Assembly (NCBI GenBank): GCA_023269295.1
Contig: JAHFTU010000025.1
Span: 1-14,100, forward strand
DNA: 14,100 nucleotides
Source: Candidatus Woesearchaeota archaeon
GTDB lineage: Archaea > Nanobdellota > Nanobdellia > Woesearchaeales > UBA10216
Reading direction: 5' to 3'
The notes under the pieces were generated by a model. It ran no database searches. It was not told the DNA's origin and worked only from the letters and a program-made list of their open reading frames with translations. Shown in pieces: positions 6,506 to 12,810 of the stretch (positions within the stretch are counted from its first letter, which is position 1; each line of letters opens with the position of its first letter). The translations under genes and the position numbers were made by a program.

Positions 6506-6526
6506 TGACCTTTTCCTAAAAGGTCA
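6506..6526. promoter_or_regulatory. Palindrome in the ACT-gene leader (copy 1 of a repeated element)
   Basis: TGACCTTTT, three bases, AAAAGGTCA: perfect 9-base arms. It overlaps the predicted transcription start (about 6514, minus) of the ACT-domain gene, a typical repressor operator position. The same palindrome with the same flank ATCAAA occurs after dapB (9768-9790). Confidence 0.6.
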
Positions 6527-6534
6527 TAACATTT

Positions 6535-6547
6535 CTATTTAAATTTT
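6535..6547 (-). promoter_or_regulatory. TATA box for the ACT-domain gene
   Basis: Minus-strand AAAATTTAAATAGA, centred near 6541. This predicts a transcript start near 6514 and a leader of about 20 bases before the ATG at 6494. Confidence 0.6.
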
Positions 6548-6562
6548 GTTATTTTAATAACA
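6547..6562. promoter_or_regulatory. Palindrome between the divergent promoters
   Basis: TGTTATT, two T, AATAACA: a perfect inverted repeat with 7-base arms. It sits between the minus TATA box (6535-6547) and a plus TATA-like box (6565-6575), so a bound protein could act on both directions. The sequence is AT-rich, so some symmetry could be chance. Confidence 0.4.
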
Positions 6563-6564
6563 TT

Positions 6565-6575
6565 AAGTTTTAATA
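6565..6575 (+). promoter_or_regulatory. Upstream TATA-like box facing lysC
   Basis: AAGTTTTAATA followed by CCGGC. It closely matches the asd promoter (AGCTTTTAATACCGCC). Its predicted start (about 6596) falls on an ATG at 6595 that opens a 16-codon frame ending at 6645. It may be an alternative lysC promoter giving a leader of about 90 bases, in which GCTGCA-gt-TGCAGC (6600-6613) could form a hairpin. Confidence 0.35.
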
Positions 6576-6638
6576 CCGGCTGTAGTGTTCTGCTATGAAG
6601 CTGCAGTTGCAGCATTGTGCAGTCGGTGAAGTGAATAA

Positions 6639-6649
6639 GCTTTAAATAG
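6639..6649 (+). promoter_or_regulatory. TATA box for the lysC-dapA-dapB operon
   Basis: ATAAGCTTTAAATAG, centred near 6645, predicts a transcript start around 6671 and a leader of about 15 bases before the ATG at 6686. The leader ends in GGGGG. Confidence 0.65.
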
Positions 6650-6685
6650 TGTGTAAGCTATCCGTTTAGTGCAATTTATTGGGGG

Positions 6686-8089
6686 ATGGTTGCTGTGATT
6701 GTGATGAAGTTTGGCGGCACGTCTGTTGGCAGTGCCGGGAGCATAAGGGAGGCTGTTGGGATAGTGAATGCCAGCCAAAGCCGGGCCCCTTTTGTTGTAG
6801 TTTCCGCCCTTTCAGGCGTTACTGACCTGCTTCTTGCATCAGCCAGCAAGGCGCTTGACCGGAGCTTTTCTGCGAAAGAGGTGGTCCGTGCAGTTGAGGA
6901 AAAGCACCGGAGCGTTATTCAGAACCTTGGGCTTGGTGCTGGCATAATCTCGGAAGAGCTTGCCGAGCTTGAGCAGGTTATTTTTGGAATATCGCTAATT
7001 AAGGAGCTAACACCAAGGACTACAGACTACGTTGCCTCTTTTGGCGAGCTTATGTCCGCAAAGATAGTTGCAGCTTACGCCCGAAAAATCGGCCTAAACG
7101 CCATGGCATTCAACGCCTGCGATCTTGGCATGGTTACAGACAGCAATTTCGGCAATGCCGAGATATTGCCAACTACGTATCAGGCTATTGCAGCCGCCGC
7201 GGGAAATATTCCGCTGGGTGTTGTTCCTGTTGTGACTGGGTTTATTGGCAAAAACGTTAATGGTGAAGTTACGACCCTTGGAAGGGGAGGCAGCGACTAC
7301 TCGGCTGCCATTTTCGGGGCTGCGCTAGGTGCAGAGGAGATTCAGGTATGGACTGACGTTGACGGCGTTATGACTGCTGACCCCGGGATTGTCCCGAATG
7401 CCAGGACTGTTGATGTTGTTTCGTTTGAGGAGGCGAGCGAGCTTGCCTATTTTGGCGCTAAGGTTCTCCATCCAAAGACAATACTGCCTGCATTGGACAA
7501 GAACATCCCTGTAAGGGTTCTTAATACGTTTAACCCGTCAGGCAAGGGCACGCTTATACTGAAAAGCGTCATGAGGAAGGAGCACGTTACCGCAATAACG
7601 TCGAAAAGCGACATTTACGTCATCAATATAAACTCGGCAAGGATGCTCCTGGCTTTCGGGTTCCTGCATCAGGTGTTCAAGCTTTTTGACGAGTTTAGGA
7701 TGCCTGTCGACATGATTGCAACATCCGAGGTCAACGTCACAGTTACTGTTGAGAGGAAATTTGACATCTCAGGGCTTGTTGAGAAGCTCAGGGAATTTGC
7801 GGCAGTGACTGTGCTGTCAGACCGCGCTTCAGTCAGCATAGTTGGGAACGGCATAAGGTCCACTCCCGGGCTGGGCAGCAAAATATTTTCCATATTCGGC
7901 AGGTTGGGGATTAATGTTGAGATGACAACCCAGAGCTACGATGCAGTGACTGAGACACTCGTGATAAAGGAAGGCCGCCTTAAGGAGGCTGTTCGTGCGC
8001 TGCACGACGAGTTTTTTGGCGCGCAAGCAGTTCAGGCACCAGTCACCGCAGCAGCCGCAAAAATTAAGTCAGACAGGTTGAGAGCTTAA
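6686..8089 (+). CDS. lysC: Aspartokinase (monofunctional, with C-terminal ACT domains)
   Basis: Phosphorylates L-aspartate with ATP, the first step toward lysine, threonine and methionine (467 aa). The kinase signatures are MKFGGTSVGS (7-16), TTLGRGGSDYSA (196-207) and the nucleotide-site segment VWTDVDGVMTADP (221-233). The C-terminal half holds two ACT domains (about 312-375 and 380-445), which in this family bind the feedback inhibitor. No homoserine dehydrogenase is fused. The last about 20 residues are an Ala-rich tail. ATG 6686 is given as the start, but GGGGG abuts it; a GTG at 6695 with a better spacing, or ATG 6704, would give the shorter N-terminus usual for the family. First gene of the lysC-dapA-dapB operon, divergent from the ACT-domain regulator. 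Confidence 0.96.
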   Translation: MVAVIVMKFGGTSVGSAGSIREAVGIVNASQSRAPFVVVSALSGVTDLLLASASKALDRSFSAKEVVRAVEEKHRSVIQNLGLGAGIISEELAELEQVIFGISLIKELTPRTTDYVASFGELMSAKIVAAYARKIGLNAMAFNACDLGMVTDSNFGNAEILPTTYQAIAAAAGNIPLGVVPVVTGFIGKNVNGEVTTLGRGGSDYSAAIFGAALGAEEIQVWTDVDGVMTADPGIVPNARTVDVVSFEEASELAYFGAKVLHPKTILPALDKNIPVRVLNTFNPSGKGTLILKSVMRKEHVTAITSKSDIYVININSARMLLAFGFLHQVFKLFDEFRMPVDMIATSEVNVTVTVERKFDISGLVEKLREFAAVTVLSDRASVSIVGNGIRSTPGLGSKIFSIFGRLGINVEMTTQSYDAVTETLVIKEGRLKEAVRALHDEFFGAQAVQAPVTAAAAKIKSDRLRA

Positions 8090-8096
8090 AACAAAT

Positions 8097-8107
8097 GAGG
8101 GGGTGGG
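8097..8107 (+). promoter_or_regulatory. Ribosome-binding site deciding the dapA start
   Basis: GAGGGGGTGGGG pairs with the archaeal anti-Shine-Dalgarno sequence, allowing one G-U pair in GGGGGTG. It lies 5 to 9 bases before ATG 8113. The earlier in-frame ATG at 8095 lies before this site and is therefore unlikely to be used. Confidence 0.6.
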
Positions 8108-8112
8108 GATTA

Positions 8113-9015
8113 ATGGGTTCAAACGCAAAAACAGCAAGGATTGAGGGCGCGATAACCGCCATGGTGACGCCTTTTACAGAAAGCGGCGAGCTGGACGTTG
8201 AAGGCCTGAGTAGGAATGCGAATTTCCAGATTGAGAACAGCATCTCAGGGCTTGTCCCTCTTGGCACGACTGGCGAGAGCCCCACAATAAGCGATGATGA
8301 GCGCGAGACAGTCATCAAGACAGTTGTCACAGCTGCCGCAGGCAGGGTTCCCGTAATTGTCGGGACTGGCACAAATTCCACAGCGCATTCAATTGAGCTG
8401 TCAAGGCAGGCTGAGGAGCTTGGCGCTGATGCTGTGCTTGTGGTTTCGCCCTATTATAACAAGCCAACCCAGGAGGGGCTTTACAGGCATTTCAAGGCAA
8501 TTGCTGAGTCAATCAAAATCCCTGTTGTTGTTTACAACATCCAGGGCAGGACAGCAGTTAACATAGAGACAGCCACGCTTGCTAGGATGGCGCAGGTGCC
8601 TAACATAATTTCAGTCAAGGAGGCGTCAGGGAACCTTGCGCAGATGATGGATGTGCTTGAGCAGCTTCCCAAGAATTTCAGCGTCGTGTCAGGAGATGAT
8701 AACCTGACTTTGCCTTTGATGGCTCTTGGCGGCCGGGGTGTCATCTCTGTAGTCAGCAACCTTATCCCGAGAAAGGTCAGCGACATGTGTGCAGCAGGGT
8801 TGAAAGGGGATTTTGCAGCAGCAAGGAGGCTGCACTTTGAGATGCTGCCCATTTTCAAGGCAGCATTCCTGGAGACAAACCCCATTCCGATAAAGGCGGC
8901 AATGAACATGGCTGGCATGCCTGCAGGTCCTGTGAGGCTGCCGCTGTGCGAGATGCAGCCCGCGAATCTTGAAAAGCTGAAAGCGGTTGTGCAGAAGATG
9001 GGGTTAGTAAGATGA
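8113..9015 (+). CDS. dapA: 4-hydroxy-tetrahydrodipicolinate synthase
   Basis: Condenses pyruvate with aspartate-4-semialdehyde, the committed step of lysine synthesis (300 aa from ATG 8113; the family is near 290-300). TIM-barrel signatures: AITAMVTPF (13-21), GTTGES (51-56, holding the catalytic Thr), SPYYNKPTQ (112-120) and VKEASGN (168-174) with Schiff-base Lys169. Tyr141 and Arg146 lie in YNIQGRT, where most family members have YNxPGRT. The residues correspond to the E. coli Thr44/Tyr107/Tyr133/Arg138/Lys161 set with a constant offset of eight, so the enzyme should be active. It lies 23 bases after lysC and overlaps dapB by ATGA, so translation is probably coupled. Confidence 0.96.
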   Translation: MGSNAKTARIEGAITAMVTPFTESGELDVEGLSRNANFQIENSISGLVPLGTTGESPTISDDERETVIKTVVTAAAGRVPVIVGTGTNSTAHSIELSRQAEELGADAVLVVSPYYNKPTQEGLYRHFKAIAESIKIPVVVYNIQGRTAVNIETATLARMAQVPNIISVKEASGNLAQMMDVLEQLPKNFSVVSGDDNLTLPLMALGGRGVISVVSNLIPRKVSDMCAAGLKGDFAAARRLHFEMLPIFKAAFLETNPIPIKAAMNMAGMPAGPVRLPLCEMQPANLEKLKAVVQKMGLVR

Positions 9016-9764
9016 AAATAGCTCTCATTGGTTACGGGAAGATGGGCAAGGAAGTGGAGCGGGTTGCGAAGCTCCGCGGCCATTCGGTTTGCGCGATTGT
9101 TGACAAGTCTGAAGCAGGAGCGACCCACAAGGAGATTGATGGCAGCGGGAGCTGCCTGAAGGATGCTGATGTTGTGATTGACTTTACAGTCCCTTCTGCT
9201 GTCGTTGATAACATCCGCAAGGTTACAGCAGCAAAGAAAAACATGGTCGTTGGAACTACTGGGTGGTATGACGGCATAACAGAGGCAAAGCAGCTTGTTG
9301 GCGCAGCCGGGACAGGATTCATTTACAGCTCAAACTTTTCGGTTGGCGTGAATGTTTTTTACAGGATTGTGGAGGCAGCTGCAAGGCTCATCAACAAGGT
9401 TCCTGACTACGACGCGTTCGGCTACGAGCTCCATCATAACCAGAAGCTTGACAGCCCGTCAGGCACTGCGAAGAGCATTGCCGAGATACTTGTCAAGAAT
9501 ATCACGAGGAAGAAGCAGGTTCAGTATGACAAGCTTGACAGGAAAATAAACCCTGAAGAAGTGCACTTTGCCAGTGTGAGGGCAGGCTGGATTCCAGGCA
9601 CTCACGTTGTTGGCTTTGACAGCGAGGCAGACACTATCGAGCTGAAGCATACTGCGAGGAGCAGGGCTGGCTTTGCCCTTGGCGCTGTGATGGCTGCCGA
9701 GTGGGTGAAGGGCAGGAAGGGTTTTTTCACAATGAATGATTTCATCAGTGACTTTTTCAGGTAA
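9012..9764 (+). CDS. dapB: 4-hydroxy-tetrahydrodipicolinate reductase
   Basis: Reduces the DapA product with NAD(P)H to tetrahydrodipicolinate (250 aa, close to the usual 240-270). The N-terminal Rossmann motif is IGYGKMGKE (6-14), followed by VIDFTVPSA (55-63) and GTTGW (81-85). The catalytic region is YELHHNQKLDSPSGTA (138-153), with His141 and Lys145; most homologues read DAPSGTA, here DSPSGTA. The C-terminal part, VRAGWIPGTHVVGF and IELKHTARSRAGFALGA, fits the tetramerisation and substrate region. The ATG overlaps the dapA stop. Three bases after its TAA begins the perfect palindrome 9768-9790, and then a hairpin-rich region. Confidence 0.96.
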   Translation: MKIALIGYGKMGKEVERVAKLRGHSVCAIVDKSEAGATHKEIDGSGSCLKDADVVIDFTVPSAVVDNIRKVTAAKKNMVVGTTGWYDGITEAKQLVGAAGTGFIYSSNFSVGVNVFYRIVEAAARLINKVPDYDAFGYELHHNQKLDSPSGTAKSIAEILVKNITRKKQVQYDKLDRKINPEEVHFASVRAGWIPGTHVVGFDSEADTIELKHTARSRAGFALGAVMAAEWVKGRKGFFTMNDFISDFFR

Positions 9765-9767
9765 GCA

Positions 9768-9790
9768 TGACCTTTTTAAGAAAAAGGTCA
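9768..9790. promoter_or_regulatory. Palindrome after dapB (copy 2 of a repeated element)
   Basis: TGACCTTTTT, AAG, AAAAAGGTCA: perfect 10-base arms. With its right flank ATCAAA it matches the element in the ACT-gene leader (6506-6526 on the minus strand) apart from a slightly longer centre. No TATA box stands at the right distance upstream, so an operator role for dapB-distal transcription is less obvious. A 3' hairpin or terminator-like role in the dapB transcript is also possible. Confidence 0.6.
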
Positions 9791-9938
9791 ATCAAACCCA
9801 AATCGTGAGCGCACGATTGGGCCCCGTCGCAACAGCGACGTGGGAACGTTCGTGGGGTTGATAAAGGCGCAAATCGGGAGTCGCCCGATTGCGCATTCCG
9901 CTCATCGCGGAATTGCGGCGTAGAGCTGCGCGGATTGC
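9791..9938 (+). ncRNA. Candidate structured RNA between dapB and asd
   Basis: The coding-free 241-base gap between dapB and asd holds a run of inverted repeats. P2: CCCAAATCGTG (9797-9807) with CACGATTGGG (9812-9821), loop AGCG. P3: CCCCGTCGC (9822-9830) with GCGACGTGGG (9835-9844), loop AACA. P4: GCGCAAATCGGG (9867-9878) with CCCGATTGCGC (9884-9894). P5: ATTCCGC (9895-9901) with GCGGAAT (9907-9913). P6: GCGGC (9915-9919) with GCTGC (9925-9929, one G-U pair). ATCAA (9791-9795) and TTGAT (9858-9862) could close P2 and P3 into a three-way junction. P2 and P4 are copies with a compensatory T-A to G-C change and the same one-A bulge. By hand count 9811-9930 is about 62% GC, above its flanks. No promoter is evident just upstream, so it may be cut from the lysC-dapA-dapB transcript. 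No known RNA class is recognised; strand is assumed. Confidence 0.5.
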
Positions 9939-9952
9939 ATTATACATACGAT

Positions 9953-9964
9953 AGCTTTTAATAC
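9953..9964 (+). promoter_or_regulatory. TATA box for the asd-dapL-lysA operon
   Basis: GATAGCTTTTAATACC, centred near 9959, predicts a transcript start near 9986 and a leader of about 20 bases. It lies downstream of the hairpin region, which therefore would not be part of the mRNA made from this promoter. It resembles the upstream lysC box at 6565. Confidence 0.55.
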
Positions 9965-9992
9965 CGCCACATAGCCCGCAGCCGGATTATCA

Positions 9993-9997
9993 GGGGG
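9993..9997 (+). promoter_or_regulatory. GGGGG ribosome-binding site of asd
   Basis: GGGGGA ends about eight bases before the ATG at 10006. It can pair with the CCUCC of the anti-Shine-Dalgarno with one G-U pair. Similar G-runs precede lysC, dapA and the 185-aa gene. Confidence 0.5.
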
Positions 9998-10005
9998 AAT
10001 TTTGT

Positions 10006-11079
10006 ATGCAGAAAATCAAAGTTGGCATTCTTGGAGCAACCGGAATGGTTGGGCGGACTTATATCAGCCTGTTGCAGAACCACCCATGGTTTGAGGTTGG
10101 CTATGTTGCGGCTTCAGAGCGCTCTGCCGGCAAAAAATATGCCGAAGCAGTAAAAGGTAGGTGGCACTTGAAGCACCCAATTCCGGCTTCCGTGAAAAAT
10201 CTGGTCGTGCACCCTGTGAGCGCAGTTGAGGAGGCCAAAAAGCAGTGCAGCTTTGTATTTTCGGCTTTGGATTCTGAAACAGCGAAAGAGTTTGAGGAAA
10301 AATATGCTGCAGCCGGCATGCCTGTTGTGTCAAACGCATCAGCGCACCGCCACACCAAGGATGTGCCTATGATTATTCCCGAGATTAATCCTGAGCACGC
10401 TGACATAATCAGGGTTCAGCAGAAGAACAGGAAATGGAAGCGCGGCTTTATCGCTGTGAAGCCAAATTGCTCCCTCCAGTGCTACATGGCTCCCTTGTTT
10501 GCGTTGCACAAGGATTTCGGGGTGAAGCAGGTCATAGTTACAACCATGCAGGCCATCAGCGGTGGAGGCCACTCCAGCTTTGCCACGATTGACATTGAAG
10601 ATAATGTTATTCCTTTCATCGGGGGTGAGGAGGAGAAATCCGAGCGCGAGCCGCTGAAAATCTTCGGCAAAATAAAGGGAAGTGAAATAGTTTACAGCCG
10701 TGAGCCAGCCATCTCTGCGCACTGCAACAGAGTTCCTGTGATGGACGGCCACATGGCCTGCATTTCAGTCAGGTTTGAAAAAAAGCCAACAGAGAAGCAG
10801 ATAATTGAGGCGTGGAAAAGCTTTAGGGGCGTTCCGCAGCAGCTGCAGCTTCCTTCTGCTCCAAAGCAGCCGATAATTTACAGGCCAGAGGAAGACAGGC
10901 CTCAGACAAGGTATGACAGGGATAACGGGAATGGCATGGCAGTTACAGTGGGCCGGCTGAGGGAATGCAACGTGCTTGATTACAGGTTTGTCGGGCTTTC
11001 CCACAACATGGTAAGGGGCGCCGCAGGAGGAAGTATACTCACGGCAGAGCTTCTGAAAGCAAGGGGGCTGATTGGTTAG
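10006..11079 (+). CDS. asd: Aspartate-semialdehyde dehydrogenase (archaeal/fungal-type)
   Basis: Reduces aspartyl phosphate from LysC to aspartate semialdehyde with NADPH (357 aa). The N-terminal dinucleotide site is GILGATGMVGRTY (7-19). The catalytic cysteine is Cys155 in VKPNCSLQC, and the acid/base histidine is His249 in NRVPVMDGHM. The substrate region ISGGGHSS lies at 184-191, and the C-terminal LSHNMVRGAAGGSILTAELL is typical. The length and the VKPNCS and VPVMDGH contexts fit the archaeal/fungal branch rather than the E. coli branch. First gene of the second lysine operon; its TAG is followed after one base by the ATG of the 185-aa gene. It supplies DapA with substrate although it lies in the other operon. 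Confidence 0.95.
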   Translation: MQKIKVGILGATGMVGRTYISLLQNHPWFEVGYVAASERSAGKKYAEAVKGRWHLKHPIPASVKNLVVHPVSAVEEAKKQCSFVFSALDSETAKEFEEKYAAAGMPVVSNASAHRHTKDVPMIIPEINPEHADIIRVQQKNRKWKRGFIAVKPNCSLQCYMAPLFALHKDFGVKQVIVTTMQAISGGGHSSFATIDIEDNVIPFIGGEEEKSEREPLKIFGKIKGSEIVYSREPAISAHCNRVPVMDGHMACISVRFEKKPTEKQIIEAWKSFRGVPQQLQLPSAPKQPIIYRPEEDRPQTRYDRDNGNGMAVTVGRLRECNVLDYRFVGLSHNMVRGAAGGSILTAELLKARGLIG

Positions 11080-11080
11080 G

Positions 11081-11638
11081 ATGGCTAAGCAGGCTGTTGA
11101 TGAGTATCTTGCAGGTTTGGAAAATTGCAGCTCTGATGTAAAGGCGCAACGCGTTACCGGGCTGTGTTATGACTTGATGATTGACACTGCAAAGTTTTTT
11201 GAGGCAGTTGCGGCTCGCAGGGATTTTGGGACAATTGAGCGTTACTTTTTGCCGCTTTCTGAGGCATTGTCCAGTCTACACCAATTTAACCGAGAAGTTA
11301 TAGGGGCATATTTGCCCCATGACCGCACAGGGGCGAGGCTGGCGTTGCGCGCCTTCGGCTGCTCTGTGGCAAGCTTTGGGCTTGAGATGAAGTACCACGA
11401 AAGCTCTGGAATTGGTTTGCGATTTCCTCCTGAACCTGTGCAGGAGGTTGGCGCAGCGCTTCAGACGCTCGGGATAGGCATAGTTAATATTGCAAATGGC
11501 GGATACTCCTTATCAGAAAAAGTGGTTGCGATTGCAGAGGTCAAAAACAATTCGCTGGGATTTTTGGATGGCGTGGTGAACAGGCTTGCGGCTGAAGCTA
11601 TTTTTGCCCCCGTTCTTGGAGGCTTGCAAGTAAAATGA
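11081..11638 (+). CDS. Unknown 185-aa protein embedded in the lysine operon
   Basis: I do not recognise a family. The 185-aa protein is soluble, with no signal peptide or membrane helix. The first 110 residues look largely helical (for example AKQAVDEYLAGLENC and YFLPLSEALSSLHQF), with scattered Cys at 16, 29 and 94. The second half includes PPEPVQEVGAALQTLGIGI and a possible helix GFLDGVVNRLAAEAIFAP. It lacks the paired catalytic cysteine motifs of DapF, so it is not an obvious epimerase. The start is ATG 11081, one base after the asd stop; a TTG at 11072 inside asd is less likely. GGGGG lies at 11063-11067. Its stop overlaps the dapL start (ATGA), so its translation is tied to the lysine enzymes. 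Position argues for a role in lysine synthesis or its control; the sequence does not say which. Confidence 0.85.
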   Translation: MAKQAVDEYLAGLENCSSDVKAQRVTGLCYDLMIDTAKFFEAVAARRDFGTIERYFLPLSEALSSLHQFNREVIGAYLPHDRTGARLALRAFGCSVASFGLEMKYHESSGIGLRFPPEPVQEVGAALQTLGIGIVNIANGGYSLSEKVVAIAEVKNNSLGFLDGVVNRLAAEAIFAPVLGGLQVK

Positions 11639-12810
11639 CAAAATACATTCGTTCAGGAAGGTTGCAGCAGATTCCGCCTTATCTTTTTGCCGAGATTAAC
11701 AAGAAGATTGACAAGGCGAAGAAGTCAGGGGTTGACGTGATTAGCCTAGCTATTGGCGACCCTGACATGCCTACCCCGAAGCACATAATTGCCGAGCTTG
11801 GGAAGGCTGCCAACGACCCGAAGAACCACCAGTACCCTGACTACGAGGGGCTTTATTCTTTCAGGGAGGCTGTCGCAACTTGGTACAGGAGGAGGCATAA
11901 TGTTGCTTTGGACCCTGTCAGCGAAGTCCTTGCGCTTATTGGCTCAAAGGAGGGCAGCTTGCATCTCTCCCTTGCGTTTGTCAATCCCGGTGATTATGCG
12001 CTTGTGCCTAACCCGTGCTACACGCCTTACAGGACAGGCACGATTCTGGCGAATGGCGTTGTGCACGACCTTCCGCTTTTGGATGCAAACAACTTCCTGC
12101 CGCAGCTTGATAAAATCCCTAGGGATGTTGTCAAGAAAACAAAAGTACTGTACCTGAGCTATCCGAATAACCCAACCACTGCGGTTGCCGACCTGAATTT
12201 TTATAAGGAGGTTGTTGACTTTGCAAGGGACCACAACATCGTGGTGTGCTCTGATAACCCTTACAGCGAGATTGCATTTGATGGCTACAAGCCGCTGAGC
12301 TTCCTTGAGGTCCCGGGAGCCAGGGAAGTGGGTGTTGAATTCAATTCGCTTTCAAAGCCCTACAACATGACTGGCTGGCGCATCGGGATGGCAGTCGGCA
12401 ACCCTGAGATAGTCTCGGCAATGGCCACTGTGAAGAACAATGTTGACTCCGGCGTTTTCAATGCAGTGCAGTACGCTGCCATAACAGCGCTCCTCAAGAC
12501 TCCGGATTCTGAGATTAACGCACTTAACGGCATTTACCAAAAAAGGCGCGACCTTGTGCACGAAACTCTGGCAAGCGTAGGTATAACAGCTAGAAAGCCA
12601 AAAGCGACCTTTTACATGTGGTGTCATGTTCCGGAAGGCCACACGTCAGCTAGCTTTGCCACCCTGATGCTTGAGAAAGCCGGCGTTGTCGTGACTCCAG
12701 GAGCTGCCTACGGCAGCTACGGCGAGGGCTATTTCCGAATCTCACTGACAGTGCCGGACGCCAGATTGGCTGAAGCAATGGATAGGATTAGGAAGGCGAT
12801 TAAAAAATGA
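11635..12810 (+). CDS. dapL: LL-diaminopimelate aminotransferase
   Basis: PLP-dependent fold-type I aminotransferase (391 aa) that converts tetrahydrodipicolinate directly to LL-diaminopimelate with glutamate, bypassing DapD, DapC and DapE. Features: the N-terminal IPPYLFAEINKK and LAIGDPDMPTP (38-48), YPDYEGLYSFREAV (67-80), LSYPNNPT (174-181, PLP-contacting Asn179), SDNPYSEI (206-213, Asp207 and Tyr210) and SLSKPYNMTGWRIG (238-251) with PLP-binding Lys241. Arg368 in YFRISLT binds the substrate carboxylate. The SKxYNMTGWR signature and the setting between asd and lysA favour DapL over a general aspartate aminotransferase; the sequence suggests the DapL2-like archaeal type. It overlaps both neighbours by ATGA. 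Confidence 0.92.
   Translation: MTKYIRSGRLQQIPPYLFAEINKKIDKAKKSGVDVISLAIGDPDMPTPKHIIAELGKAANDPKNHQYPDYEGLYSFREAVATWYRRRHNVALDPVSEVLALIGSKEGSLHLSLAFVNPGDYALVPNPCYTPYRTGTILANGVVHDLPLLDANNFLPQLDKIPRDVVKKTKVLYLSYPNNPTTAVADLNFYKEVVDFARDHNIVVCSDNPYSEIAFDGYKPLSFLEVPGAREVGVEFNSLSKPYNMTGWRIGMAVGNPEIVSAMATVKNNVDSGVFNAVQYAAITALLKTPDSEINALNGIYQKRRDLVHETLASVGITARKPKATFYMWCHVPEGHTSASFATLMLEKAGVVVTPGAAYGSYGEGYFRISLTVPDARLAEAMDRIRKAIKK

Noticed and set aside
8095..8112. ATG 8095 as the dapA start
   Set aside because: The strong ribosome-binding site at 8097-8107 lies after it, and the residues before Met 8113 do not resemble the family.
9791..9938. Lysine riboswitch (L box)
   Set aside because: The position in a lysine locus is tempting, but the conserved L-box core is not seen, and the asd promoter lies downstream of the structure.
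11081..11638. Unknown gene as the missing dapF
   Set aside because: It is too short and lacks both cysteine active-site motifs of diaminopimelate epimerase.
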